Below are positions 15,470 to 23,488 of a stretch of 42,160 nucleotides of DNA, one piece after another. The DNA is from Rubrivivax sp. (lineage in GTDB: Bacteria > Pseudomonadota > Gammaproteobacteria > Burkholderiales > Burkholderiaceae_C). The notes under the pieces are model-generated. The model saw only the letters and a list, made by a program, of their open reading frames with translations. It was not told the origin of the DNA and ran no database searches. Positions within the stretch are counted from its first letter, which is position 1; every line of letters begins with the position of its first letter. The stretch covers positions 1-42,160 of the forward strand of contig JAIXWM010000174.1 of assembly GCA_027491255.1 (NCBI GenBank). Direction: 5' to 3'. The translations under genes and the position numbers were made by a program.

Positions 15470-17229
15470 CAGAAGCTCTCCACCTCGGCGGCGCCGGGCT
15501 GCACCACGATCTGGGGCCGCACCTCGATGTCGGTGGGCACGTTCATCATGCGCAAGGTCTGCTGCACGACCTGGCTGAACACCGGCGCGGCGATCTCGCC
15601 GCCGTAGTACACACCCTTGCTCGGCTCGTCGACCATCACCGCGACGACGATCCGCGGGTCGCTCACAGGGGCGAAGCCGACGAACCAGGCACGGTAGCGA
15701 TTGCTGACGTAGCCTCGGCCCTCGTGCTTGCGCGCCGTGCCCGTCTTGCCGCCCACGGAGTAGCCCAGCGCCTGCGCCTTGGGCGCCGTGCCGCCAGGCC
15801 CGGCGGCGGCGCGCAGCATCTCGCGCACCTGGTGTGCGGTCTTGGGCGAGATCACCTGCAGGCCCTGCACCGGTTGCTCACGCTTGAGCATGGTCACGGG
15901 GATGAGCTCGCCGTCGCGCGCGAACACGGTGTAGGAACGCGCCATCTGCAGCAAGGAAGCGGAGACGCCGTAGCCGTAGCTCATCGTCGCCTGCTCGACC
16001 GGGCGCCAGGTCTTCCAGGGACGCAGCTTGCCGGTGACGGCGCCGGGGAAGTCGATCTGCGGCTTCTGCCCGAAGCCGGCCTGCGAGTACAGCTCCCACA
16101 TCTCGCGCGGTGACATCTGCATCGCCATCCTGACGGTGCCGACGTTGCTGGATTTCTGGATCACCCCGGCCACCGTCAACGAACCATAGGGATGGGCGTC
16201 GCGGACCTGCAAGCCGGGGACATAGACCGAGCCCGGGGAGGTTTGGAGCACGGTCTCGGGCGTGACGCGGCCGGTCTCGAGCGCCCAGGCCGCGACGAAG
16301 GGCTTCATCGTCGACCCGGGCTCGAAGATGTCGGTCAGCGCGCGGTTGCGCAACTGCTCGCCGCTGAGGTTCTGGCGCTGCCCGGGGTTGAAGCTCGGCA
16401 CATTGGCCAGCGCAAGAATCTCGCCGCTGCGGGCGTCGAGCACCACCGCGCTGCCGGCCTTCGCCCCGTGCTGCTCGACGGCGTCGCGCAGGCGCTGCCA
16501 GGCGAAGAACTGGACCTTGCTGTCGATGGACAGCGTGACGTCGCGGCCGTGTTGAGGCTCCAGGCGGCTGCCGACGTCTTCGACGATGCGCCCGAGGCGG
16601 TCGCGCACGACGCGGCGCGAGCCGTCCTGGCCCTGCAACTGGGCCTGGAGGGCAAGCTCGATGCCCTCCTGCCCGGTACCGTCGATGCCGGTGAAACCGA
16701 CGATGTGGGCCGCCGCGTCGCCATCGGGGTAGACGCGCCGGAACTCGTTGACGCGGTAGACGCCCTCCACGCTCAGCGCCTGCACCTGTTGCCAGGTGGC
16801 GTCATCGACCTGACGCCTCAACCAGGCAAAGGCGGCGCGCCCGTCGGTGCGCTGGTCCAGCTCGGCCGCCGACATCTGCAGCAGCGCGGCCAGGGCCTTG
16901 CGTTGCGCGACGTCGGCCTGGAACTCACGCGGATTGGCCACGACCGAGGGCACCTGCACGCTCGCGGCGAGCACCACGCCGTTACGGTCGAGGATGCGGC
17001 CGCGGCTGGCGGGCAGCGGCAGTTCGTGGACATGGCGCTTGGCGCCCTGGGCAACGAAGAAATCCGCCTCGATCACCTGCACGTACAAGGCCCGGCCCAG
17101 CAGCACGAGGAAGGCCAGCGCGAGCAGCACGACCACGAAGCGTGAGCGCCACGGCGGCGTCTTGCTCGCCAGCAGCGGGCTGGTGGCGTAGTTCAGGGCG
17201 CGGCTTGGAGCCGGCTGCGGCGTCTTCAT
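15469..17229 (-). CDS. ftsI: Septal peptidoglycan transpeptidase FtsI (PBP3)
   Basis: FtsI cross-links septal peptidoglycan with FtsW. The 586-residue class B penicillin-binding protein has a short cytoplasmic N terminus, one membrane anchor at about 31-50, the pedestal domain starting at RGRILDRNG, and the transpeptidase motifs STMK (306-309, catalytic Ser306), SSN (360-362) and KTGT (495-498). The length matches E. coli PBP3 (588). The start overlaps the ftsL stop as ATGA. Confidence 0.98.
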   Translation of the reverse strand: MKTPQPAPSRALNYATSPLLASKTPPWRSRFVVVLLALAFLVLLGRALYVQVIEADFFVAQGAKRHVHELPLPASRGRILDRNGVVLAASVQVPSVVANPREFQADVAQRKALAALLQMSAAELDQRTDGRAAFAWLRRQVDDATWQQVQALSVEGVYRVNEFRRVYPDGDAAAHIVGFTGIDGTGQEGIELALQAQLQGQDGSRRVVRDRLGRIVEDVGSRLEPQHGRDVTLSIDSKVQFFAWQRLRDAVEQHGAKAGSAVVLDARSGEILALANVPSFNPGQRQNLSGEQLRNRALTDIFEPGSTMKPFVAAWALETGRVTPETVLQTSPGSVYVPGLQVRDAHPYGSLTVAGVIQKSSNVGTVRMAMQMSPREMWELYSQAGFGQKPQIDFPGAVTGKLRPWKTWRPVEQATMSYGYGVSASLLQMARSYTVFARDGELIPVTMLKREQPVQGLQVISPKTAHQVREMLRAAAGPGGTAPKAQALGYSVGGKTGTARKHEGRGYVSNRYRAWFVGFAPVSDPRIVVAVMVDEPSKGVYYGGEIAAPVFSQVVQQTLRMMNVPTDIEVRPQIVVQPGAAEVESF

Positions 17230-17531
17230 CGCCCTGCCCCCGCCACCGGCGCTGCGCGGTCCGGATCGTGCAGCCAGTGCGTGACCGCCGGGTTGGCGGT
17301 GCGCATCTGCAGCTTCTGGCGCGCCACCTGCTCCACGCGCAGCGGCGTGGCCTGCGCGAGGCGATCAGTCTCGAGCCGCTGCTGATCGACCTCGAGCTGC
17401 CGCGCCTCCATCTGCGCGCGCTCCAAGGCGTTGAACAGGCGGCGCGTCTCGTAGGCCGTCCTGACCAGGATCAGGCTGCTGGCCATCAAGGCCACGGCCA
17501 GGGCCGCGTTGAGCAGCACGCGGACGCGCAT
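17226..17531 (-). CDS. ftsL: Cell division protein FtsL
   Basis: FtsL is a small bitopic protein that forms a coiled coil with FtsB and activates FtsW/FtsI. The 101-residue product has a membrane segment at about 7-26 and then a heptad-rich stretch (ETRRLFNALERAQMEARQLE) leading to the conserved end of the FtsL domain. Sequence conservation is low in this family; position between rsmH and ftsI fixes the identity. The ATG at 17531 makes TGATG with the rsmH stop; a GTG one codon upstream (17534) is better spaced from GAGG and may be the true start. Confidence 0.93.
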   Translation of the reverse strand: MRVRVLLNAALAVALMASSLILVRTAYETRRLFNALERAQMEARQLEVDQQRLETDRLAQATPLRVEQVARQKLQMRTANPAVTHWLHDPDRAAPVAGAGR

Positions 17532-18487
17532 CACGCCGGCACCTCGGTGCGTTCGGCCACGCGCAGCACCGCCGAGCGCGCGCGCGGGTTGGACTCGACC
17601 TCTGCCGCGGTGGGCCGCATCCGTGCCAGCGCCTTCAGGCGCAAGGGCCGCGGCGGCGCGAACGGGGCGCGGCGATCGACCTCGTCTTTGCTTTCGCGCG
17701 CGATGAAGCCCTTCACGATGCGGTCCTCCAGGGAATGGAAGCTGATCACGACCAGGCGTCCTTGGGGTGCGAGCAGGCCGAGCGCGGCCCTCAGGCCCTG
17801 CTCGAGCTCCTCGAGTTCGGCGTTGACGTGAATCCGAAGAGCTTGAAAGGTGCGCGTGGCGGGGTCCTGCCCCGGTTCGCGGGTGCGGACCGCACGAGCC
17901 ACGAGCGCGGCGAGCTCGCCGGTGCGCTGCACCGGCTGCCCGCCTTCGCGGCGAGCGACAAGCGCCTTTGCAATCGGAACAGCAAACCGTTCTTCGCCAT
18001 AGTCACGGATCACCTCGGCGATGCGGCGCTCATCGGCGCTGGCCAGAAAGTCCGCGGCGGTCTGCCCGCGGGTCGTGTCCATGCGCATGTCCAGCGGCGC
18101 GTCGTGGCGAAAGCTGAACCCGCGCGCGGGGTTGTCGATCTGCGGGCTGCTGACGCCCAGGTCCAGCAGCACGCCATGCACCGGAGCCAGCCCGCGCGCG
18201 CCGGCCTGCTCGGCCATCTGCGCAAAGCTCGCATGCACGACCTCGAGCCGCGCATCGACCAGCGCCGAGGCGGCGGCCACGGCCTGCGGATCCTTGTCGA
18301 AGGCCAGCACACGGCCCGAGGGGGCGAGGCGCTGCAGCAGCGCGCGCGTGTGCCCGCCGCGGCCGAAGGTGCCGTCCACATAGCAGCCGTCGGCGCGCGT
18401 CACCAGGGCGTCGACCGCTTCGTCCCGCAAGACGGTGGTGTGGCGCCATGGCGTGTCGCATGTTCCGATCGCGTCCAAGCGGCTCAC
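17531..18487 (-). CDS. rsmH: 16S rRNA m4C1402 methyltransferase RsmH (MraW)
   Basis: RsmH methylates N4 of C1402 in the decoding centre of 16S rRNA using S-adenosylmethionine. The 318-residue product has the AdoMet-binding motif YVDGTFGRGGHTRALL, FDKDPQAVAAA, the conserved LLDLGVSSPQIDNPARGFSF segment and VISFHSLEDRIVKGFI near the C terminus. The GTG at 18487 overlaps the mraZ stop as GTGA and yields a product beginning MSRLDAIG; no strong ribosome binding site is seen, so translation probably depends on coupling to mraZ. Confidence 0.96.
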   Translation of the reverse strand: MSRLDAIGTCDTPWRHTTVLRDEAVDALVTRADGCYVDGTFGRGGHTRALLQRLAPSGRVLAFDKDPQAVAAASALVDARLEVVHASFAQMAEQAGARGLAPVHGVLLDLGVSSPQIDNPARGFSFRHDAPLDMRMDTTRGQTAADFLASADERRIAEVIRDYGEERFAVPIAKALVARREGGQPVQRTGELAALVARAVRTREPGQDPATRTFQALRIHVNAELEELEQGLRAALGLLAPQGRLVVISFHSLEDRIVKGFIARESKDEVDRRAPFAPPRPLRLKALARMRPTAAEVESNPRARSAVLRVAERTEVPA

Positions 18488-18927
18488 CCGATGAACAGGC
18501 TCTCGAGCTGCGAGCTCATGTCCTGCTCCAGCACCGCCGCCTCGTGGGCGTCGTAGCGGGCCTTGTCCCAGAGCTCGAAGCGGTTGCCCAGGCCCATGAA
18601 GACGACTTCGCGCTCCAGGCCGGCCCAGGCGCGCAGTTCGGGCGGCAGCAGCACGCGGGAGGCGCCGTCGATCGCGACCTCGGTGGCGCTGCCGATGTAC
18701 AGGCGCCGCAGGCCGTCGGCCGAGGCCGGCAACGCGTTCAGCCGGGTCTCGAACTGGTCCCACACGGGCAGAGGGAACAAGGACAGGCAGCGGACATGGC
18801 TCTTGCTCACCACCATCTGGCCGGACACGGCGGACACGAGCACGTCCCGCCAGCGGGTCGGGACGGTGATCCGTCCCTTCCCGTCCAGCGTGAGCACCGG
18901 GCCCCCCTTGAACGCAAAACCAGCCAC
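18484..18927 (-). CDS. mraZ: Transcriptional regulator MraZ
   Basis: MraZ is a DNA-binding protein with two AbrB-like (SpoVT/AbrB) half-domains that represses its own dcw operon. The first repeat is LTLDGKGRITVPTRWRDVL and the second IDGASRVLLPPELRAWA. With GTG 18927 as start the product is 147 residues (MAGFAFKGGPVL...), the normal MraZ size; an upstream GTG at 18957 would lie inside the operator repeats and add ten residues not typical of the family. AGGAAAG lies about 9 nt before the chosen start. It heads the dcw cluster. Confidence 0.93.
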   Translation of the reverse strand: MAGFAFKGGPVLTLDGKGRITVPTRWRDVLVSAVSGQMVVSKSHVRCLSLFPLPVWDQFETRLNALPASADGLRRLYIGSATEVAIDGASRVLLPPELRAWAGLEREVVFMGLGNRFELWDKARYDAHEAAVLEQDMSSQLESLFIG

Positions 18928-18930
18928 AAA

Positions 18931-18970
18931 AACCCACTTTCCTGCACTTCTGCGCACTTTAGCGCATTTC
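18931..18970 (-). promoter_or_regulatory. MraZ operator: four 10-bp tandem boxes
   Basis: Read on the minus strand, four consecutive decamers are GAAATGCGCT, AAAGTGCGCA, GAAGTGCAGG and AAAGTGGGTT. They share RAARTGS followed by three free bases, with exact 10-bp spacing. Known MraZ sites are tandem GTG-containing boxes with this spacing (TGGGN with 5-nt gaps in E. coli, AAAGTGK with 3-nt gaps in mollicutes). The array begins 3 nt upstream of the mraZ start codon and overlaps the -10 element, fitting autorepression. Confidence 0.75.
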
Positions 18971-18985
18971 CGTGCGCTCGGTCAA
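18956..18985 (-). promoter_or_regulatory. Probable sigma70 promoter of the dcw cluster
   Basis: On the minus strand TTGACC (complement of 18980-18985, 5 of 6 to consensus) is followed after 18 nt by TAAAGT (complement of 18956-18961, 4 of 6). The -10 element lies inside the MraZ boxes. Transcription would start about 20 nt before the mraZ start codon. Confidence 0.55.
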
Positions 18986-19324
18986 CGAACACGGACTGAA
19001 AAAATGCAATGGAATCAAGCACTTAGACCGTATTTAAAGGGCGGCTCCGAAAAAAATTCGTTCAGAACCAACGACTTGCAGGTCGCTGTGCAACTGCTTT
19101 GTCAGAAGCCAATCAATGAACAGCTGCCACGGCAAGCCGAGACCCGCTTGTCCGGCGCGGGCCTGCCGCGAGCAACGGGCATCTGCCTTCGGGTGTGTCA
19201 GCGCATGCCGGCAGGGCAGCGGCGCCGCACAATGGGCGCTGCACGGCCGACAGCCCGTCGCGCGAGACCCGAAACCCGTCTGCCCCTGCGCCCGTCACCC
19301 CCAAGCCGCCACTCACCAGCCGCC
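18986..19324. other. Divergent intergenic region mraZ / aminotransferase
   Basis: No gene is seen here. The part near mraZ (about 18995-19070) is A/T-rich and could hold further promoters in either direction, but no second -35/-10 pair is convincing. The part next to the aminotransferase is GC-rich with no clear ribosome binding site before the ATG. Open frames running through this region on the plus strand are upstream extensions of the aminotransferase frame. Confidence 0.5.
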
Positions 19325-20695
19325 ATGCCACTGACCGCCGCCGCCCTGGCCGACACGCGCCACCACCTGCATCCCTACACCCAGCTGCGCCAGCTCGAGC
19401 AGGAGGGCCCGCTGGTCATCGTGCGCGGCGACGGCGTGCACGTGATCGACGAGCACGGCCAGCGCTACCTGGAGGGCATGGCCGGGCTGTGGTGCGCATC
19501 GCTCGGGTTTTCCGAACGCCGACTGGTCGAGGCCGCCACGCGGCAGATGCAGACCCTGCCCTACTACCACTCGTTCTCGGGCAAGGTGCCCGGGCCGGTG
19601 ACCGAGCTGGTGCAGGCGCTGGTGCGCTGGGCGCCGGTGCCGATGTCGCGGGTGCTGTTCGCGAACTCGGGCTCCGAATCCAACGACACCGCGGTCAAGC
19701 TGGTGCGCTACTACAACAACGCGCGCGGCCGGCCGCGCAAGAAGAAGATCCTCGCCCGCGTCAAGGGCTACCACGGCGTCACGGTGGCCGCGGCCTCGCT
19801 GTCGGGCATCCCGACGATGCACCGGCACTTCGACCTGCCGATGGAGGGCGTGGTGCGCGTGGGCTGCCCGCACGCCTACCAGTTCGCGCACGACGGCGAG
19901 TCGCCCGAGGCCTTCGCCGCGCGGCTGGCGCAGGAGCTGGAGGACACCATCGTGCGCGAGGGCCCCGAGACCGTGGCCGCCTTCATCGCCGAGCCGGTGC
20001 AGGGCGCCGGCGGCGTGATCGTGCCGCCGCCGGGCTACTTCGACCTGATCCAGCCCATCCTGAAGAAGCACGAGGTGCTGTTCATCGCCGACGAGGTCAT
20101 CACCGGCTTCGGCCGGCTGGGCCGCGCCTTCGGCACCCAGGTCTACGACCTGAAGCCCGACTTCATCACCGTGGCCAAGATGATGACCTCGGCCTACGTG
20201 CCGATGTCGGCGCTGTACGTGGCCGACCACGTCTACCAGACGATCGCCGACGCCAGCGCCGAGATCGGCGTCTTCGGCCACGGCTACACCTACAGCGGCC
20301 ACCCGCTCGCTTGCGCGGTGGCGCTCGAGACCCTGCGCATCTACGAAAGCGACCAGATGGTCGAGCACGTGGCGCGCGTGGGCCCGCGCCTGCAGGCGGG
20401 GCTGGCGCGCTACCGCGGCCACCCGCTGATCGGCGACGTGCGCGGGCTCGGGCTGATCGGCGCGGTCGAACTCGCCGCGGACCCGGCGCGGCGCAAGCCC
20501 TTCGACCCCGCGCGCGGCGTCGGCCCCTACCTGGTGCGCCGCGCGCAGGCCCACGGCCTGATCCTGCGCGCGATGGCCGGCGACATCGTCGCCTTCTCGC
20601 CGCCGCTGGTCATCACCGAGGGCGAGATCGACGAGCTGCTCGAGAAGTTCGACCGCGCGCTCGCCGACACCGAGGCCTGGATCGCATCCTGGTGA
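19325..20695 (+). CDS. Class III (omega) aminotransferase, PLP-dependent
   Basis: The 456-residue product belongs to the class III aminotransferases that move amino groups from omega-amines or omega-amino acids to pyruvate or 2-oxoglutarate. Visible marks are NSGSESNDTAVKL (PLP phosphate binding, near 114-126), GYHGVTVAA, the PLP-ring aspartate D256 in IADEVITGFGR, and the Schiff-base lysine K285 in ITVAKMMTSA. The N terminus HLHPYTQLRQLEQEGPL resembles beta-alanine/putrescine:pyruvate transaminases. The start gives the usual family length. Substrate cannot be fixed from sequence. It is followed 10 nt later by a small membrane protein gene. Confidence 0.88.
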   Translation: MPLTAAALADTRHHLHPYTQLRQLEQEGPLVIVRGDGVHVIDEHGQRYLEGMAGLWCASLGFSERRLVEAATRQMQTLPYYHSFSGKVPGPVTELVQALVRWAPVPMSRVLFANSGSESNDTAVKLVRYYNNARGRPRKKKILARVKGYHGVTVAAASLSGIPTMHRHFDLPMEGVVRVGCPHAYQFAHDGESPEAFAARLAQELEDTIVREGPETVAAFIAEPVQGAGGVIVPPPGYFDLIQPILKKHEVLFIADEVITGFGRLGRAFGTQVYDLKPDFITVAKMMTSAYVPMSALYVADHVYQTIADASAEIGVFGHGYTYSGHPLACAVALETLRIYESDQMVEHVARVGPRLQAGLARYRGHPLIGDVRGLGLIGAVELAADPARRKPFDPARGVGPYLVRRAQAHGLILRAMAGDIVAFSPPLVITEGEIDELLEKFDRALADTEAWIASW

Positions 20696-20705
20696 GGCGC
20701 GCGAC

Positions 20706-21014
20706 GTGATGCACGAGAACGATCCCCTGTGGCGGCTGCGCCACGCGCTGGCCGGCGTCGGGCTGGCGTTGCTGCTGTCGGTACCGCTGGCGGCGCTCCT
20801 GGGGGCAGCCGTGGGTGACTGGATCGGCGGCAGCTACGGCTGGCGCGCCGGGACCTACGCGGCGCTGCTGGTCTACGTGATCACCGGGGCCGTCGTGCTC
20901 TTCGTCAAGGTGGCGCGCCACGAGACGCAGCGCATCGGCGGGCCCCGCCTGCTGAAGTGGCTGGCCAGCCTCTGGCTGTGGCCGCTGCTGCTGCTGGCGG
21001 CGCGCCGGCCCTAG
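20706..21014 (+). CDS. Small membrane protein, unknown function
   Basis: The 102-residue protein has three likely membrane segments: about 15-37 (ALAGVGLALLLSVPLAALLGA), 48-68 (AGTYAALLVYVITGAVVLFV) and 84-98 (LLKWLASLWLWPLLLL). The loop HETQRIGGPR between the last two is charged. I do not recognise a family. GAGG at 20694-20697, overlapping the aminotransferase stop, is spaced 8 nt from GTG 20706 and 11 nt from ATG 20709; either could be the start. It is probably translated with the aminotransferase. Confidence 0.65.
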   Translation: MMHENDPLWRLRHALAGVGLALLLSVPLAALLGAAVGDWIGGSYGWRAGTYAALLVYVITGAVVLFVKVARHETQRIGGPRLLKWLASLWLWPLLLLAARRP

Positions 21015-21015
21015 T

Positions 21016-21039
21016 TTTCGCCGCGGGTTTCGCCGCGGG
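21016..21039. repeat. 12-bp tandem duplication
   Basis: TTTCGCCGCGGG occurs twice head to tail between the convergent small membrane protein and carbonic anhydrase genes. No strong terminator with a T tract was found in this 64-nt gap; a weak 5-bp hairpin lies near 21050-21067. Confidence 0.8.
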
Positions 21040-21078
21040 TGCGGGTAACGGCCTGTCCGCGGCAGGCTCGAGCAGCCT

Positions 21079-22221
21079 TCAGCGCGACTGCTTGATCAGC
21101 CGGCCGCCCAGCGGCTGGATCGGGCGTGCGTTCATCGGGTACAGGCGCGCAAAGATCCGGCGCTGGGTCGGCGAGATGGTGACCGGCTGCTGCATCACGA
21201 TCCACAGCACGCCCTCGGTGCAGGGTGGCGTCGTGAGCGAGCCCATGTAGGTGAAGTAGCGCCTGTCGGACGGCAGCAGCGCAGAGGGGTCGAACTCGAT
21301 CGTCGACTGCACGACGTCGCCGCGCTCCAGGGGCAGGTGGTTCCACACTGTCTGCACGGCCGGGTTTTCCTCGCCCTCCCGCACCAGCAGGGCGACGACG
21401 GCGAGGCGGCCCTGGGCGTCGCGATGGGTCAGGTGGACCGACATCTCGTAGCCCTTGCCGTCGATGCGCTCCTCGCCAGGCAGGTGGAAATGAAAGCCGT
21501 TGAGCTCGTAGCGCCGTCCACCGAGCTCGAAGGCGCTGCCGGGGGCCACGGTGACCTGCACCGTGTGGCCGTTGTCGACGACGCCGAAGAAGCCCGGCTT
21601 GTACTGGAACTGCGGCGGCTCCAGGTCCACGGGCAGGCCGTCGGTGATGTCGATCGGGCTCTGGCGCTGACCCCGGCCGCACAGCGCGTAGGCCGGCGAC
21701 AGCGTTCCCCACGTGTGGGGACCGTCGGGGCCGAGGTAGCTCCAGGGCGGGTGGACGCCCTCGCGCGCCGTGCCGGGCCGCCCGGCACGGGGGCCGGCGG
21801 CCACCCCCGGAGCACCGGCAGCCGCCCGCGAGGCACCGCCACGCGCGCCCGCAGGTTCGGCCTGCAGCCGCAGTTCGCCCGGCGCCGGGTTCTCCACCCG
21901 CATCACCGTGGGCGAGGTGGCGCCGCCCCGGGCCGCCTCGGTGGCGCCCAGCTGGCGCGACAGGCGCTCGCGCAGGCGATCGAGCGGATCGGCCTTCGCG
22001 TCGGCCTTCGCATCGGCCTTCTGGTCGGCCTTCGGGTCACCCCGGGACCCGCGCGCAGCCTCCGGTGCGGCTTTGGCCGCGGGTGCCGCGCGCGCGTCGG
22101 CCCGGGCTGCCGGCGGCGCCGCGGTCTCGGCGCGCGCCAGACCGGCACAGGCCAGCCCGGCCAGCGCCCACGCGAGCGCTGACCAGATGATGGGGAATCC
22201 GCGGGTTCGTGGCGACAGCAT
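21079..22221 (-). CDS. Exported alpha-carbonic anhydrase family protein
   Basis: The 380-residue product starts with a signal peptide (cleavage likely after LARA, residue 31), then a low-complexity linker with KAD repeats (about 64-79) and an Ala/Gly-rich stretch, and an alpha-carbonic anhydrase domain from about 155 to 370. Zinc ligands are H244, H246 (GFHFH) and H263; H219 in NGHTVQV matches the proton shuttle, TT330-331 the Thr199-Thr200 pair, and C181/C334 the usual disulfide. The residue two before the third ligand, normally Glu117, is Ser261, and SEH is GEER, so activity may be reduced. It likely interconverts CO2 and bicarbonate in the periplasm. It follows the transporter gene by 29 nt. 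Confidence 0.85.
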   Translation of the reverse strand: MLSPRTRGFPIIWSALAWALAGLACAGLARAETAAPPAARADARAAPAAKAAPEAARGSRGDPKADQKADAKADAKADPLDRLRERLSRQLGATEAARGGATSPTVMRVENPAPGELRLQAEPAGARGGASRAAAGAPGVAAGPRAGRPGTAREGVHPPWSYLGPDGPHTWGTLSPAYALCGRGQRQSPIDITDGLPVDLEPPQFQYKPGFFGVVDNGHTVQVTVAPGSAFELGGRRYELNGFHFHLPGEERIDGKGYEMSVHLTHRDAQGRLAVVALLVREGEENPAVQTVWNHLPLERGDVVQSTIEFDPSALLPSDRRYFTYMGSLTTPPCTEGVLWIVMQQPVTISPTQRRIFARLYPMNARPIQPLGGRLIKQSR

Positions 22222-22250
22222 GGCAGAGTGGTCCAGCCACGTTTTCGGCT

Positions 22251-23471
22251 TCAGTCCTGCCTGGCTTGAGGCCAGCGGCCGCGCACCCACCACCAACCGG
22301 CGGCACCAACCAGCAGCAGGCCTGCAGAGGCCAGCGCCAGCGCCATGGCCGAGTGCATGACCAGCGGGGCCAGGACCCCGGCGACGGCCGCATTCGTCAG
22401 CGCGCCGATGAAGGCCTGCACCGACGAGGCCATGCCGCGGCGCTCGGGCACCATGTCCAGCAGCATCAAGGTCACCGCCGGCACCATCAGCGACCAGCCG
22501 AAGGAGTAGACCGACACCGGGATCAAGGCCCAGGCCACATGCAGCTCGAGCACGGCGTGGGCCAGGAGATTGACCGCGGTGGCGCCTGCGCACACGGCCA
22601 GGCCCAGGGCCACCTGCCGCTGCAGCGGGATGCGCCCGGCCAGGCGCCCGCTCACCCAGGCCCCGCCCATCACGCCGGACACGCTGAGCGCGAAGAACCA
22701 GAAGAACTGCGTAGGCGCGAGCTGCAGGTGTCCGCCCAGCCACGCCGGGGCCGACAGCACGTAGATGAACATGCCGTTGAACGGCAAGGCGCTGGCGAGC
22801 GCGAGCGCGAGGAAGCGCGCGCTCGCGCCCACCTGCCAGTAGCCGCGCAGCAGGTGCGCCACGTTCAGGGGCTGACGCTGCGACACATGCAGCGACTCCG
22901 GCAGGCGGCGCCACATCACGACGCACTGTGCCAGCCCGATCAGCGCCAGCAGCCAGAACACGGCCGGCCAGCCCAGGCCGACGTAGAGCACGCCACCGAT
23001 CATGGGCGCGAGCGCTGGCGCAGCACCGAAGAAGATCGTCACCTGCGACATCACCCGCTGCGCCTGCGCCGGGGGGTAGAGGTCGCGGATGATCGCGCGC
23101 GCCACCACCATGCCCCCGCCCGCCGACAGGCCCTGCAGGGCGCGAAAGACCAGCAGCCAACCCAGGGTCGGGCTGAGGGCGCAGCCCACGGAGGAGACGC
23201 TGAACACCGCCAGCGAGGTCAGCACCACCGGCCGCCGGCCCAGGCTGTCGGACAGCGCGCCATGGAACAGGTTCATCGCCGCGAAGGCGAGCAGGAACAC
23301 CGAAAGCGTCTGCTGCATCTGCACCGGCGTGGCCGGCAGCTCGCGCGCCATGCCGTCGAAGGCTGGCAGGTAGGCGTCGATCGCGAACGGCGCGAGCATG
23401 CTCAACGTCGCCAGCAGCAGGGACAGAGCCCAGGGCGGGCCGCGCCAGAGCGTGGCGGCTTGAGGATGCAT
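22251..23471 (-). CDS. Bcr/CflA family drug-resistance transporter (MFS)
   Basis: The 406-residue protein has twelve membrane segments and the Bcr/CflA subfamily marks: FAIDAYLPAF in the first segment, the MFS loop GALSDSLGRRPV, and RALQGLSAGGGMVVARAIIRD, the Bcr signature in segments 4-5. Relatives are proton-driven exporters of bicyclomycin, chloramphenicol or sulfonamides, and some export cysteine; the substrate here is unknown. The ATG at 23471 has no visible ribosome binding site and lies about 18 nt beyond the 3' end of rnpB, so its transcript may be continuous with rnpB. Confidence 0.87.
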   Translation of the reverse strand: MHPQAATLWRGPPWALSLLLATLSMLAPFAIDAYLPAFDGMARELPATPVQMQQTLSVFLLAFAAMNLFHGALSDSLGRRPVVLTSLAVFSVSSVGCALSPTLGWLLVFRALQGLSAGGGMVVARAIIRDLYPPAQAQRVMSQVTIFFGAAPALAPMIGGVLYVGLGWPAVFWLLALIGLAQCVVMWRRLPESLHVSQRQPLNVAHLLRGYWQVGASARFLALALASALPFNGMFIYVLSAPAWLGGHLQLAPTQFFWFFALSVSGVMGGAWVSGRLAGRIPLQRQVALGLAVCAGATAVNLLAHAVLELHVAWALIPVSVYSFGWSLMVPAVTLMLLDMVPERRGMASSVQAFIGALTNAAVAGVLAPLVMHSAMALALASAGLLLVGAAGWWWVRGRWPQARQD

Positions 23472-23488
23472 GCGTGTGAGATGAAAAG

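Noticed and set aside
21040..21078. A bidirectional terminator between the convergent membrane protein and carbonic anhydrase genes
   Set aside because: Only a 5-bp stem (GCCTG/CAGGC) with no T run is visible, too weak to call.
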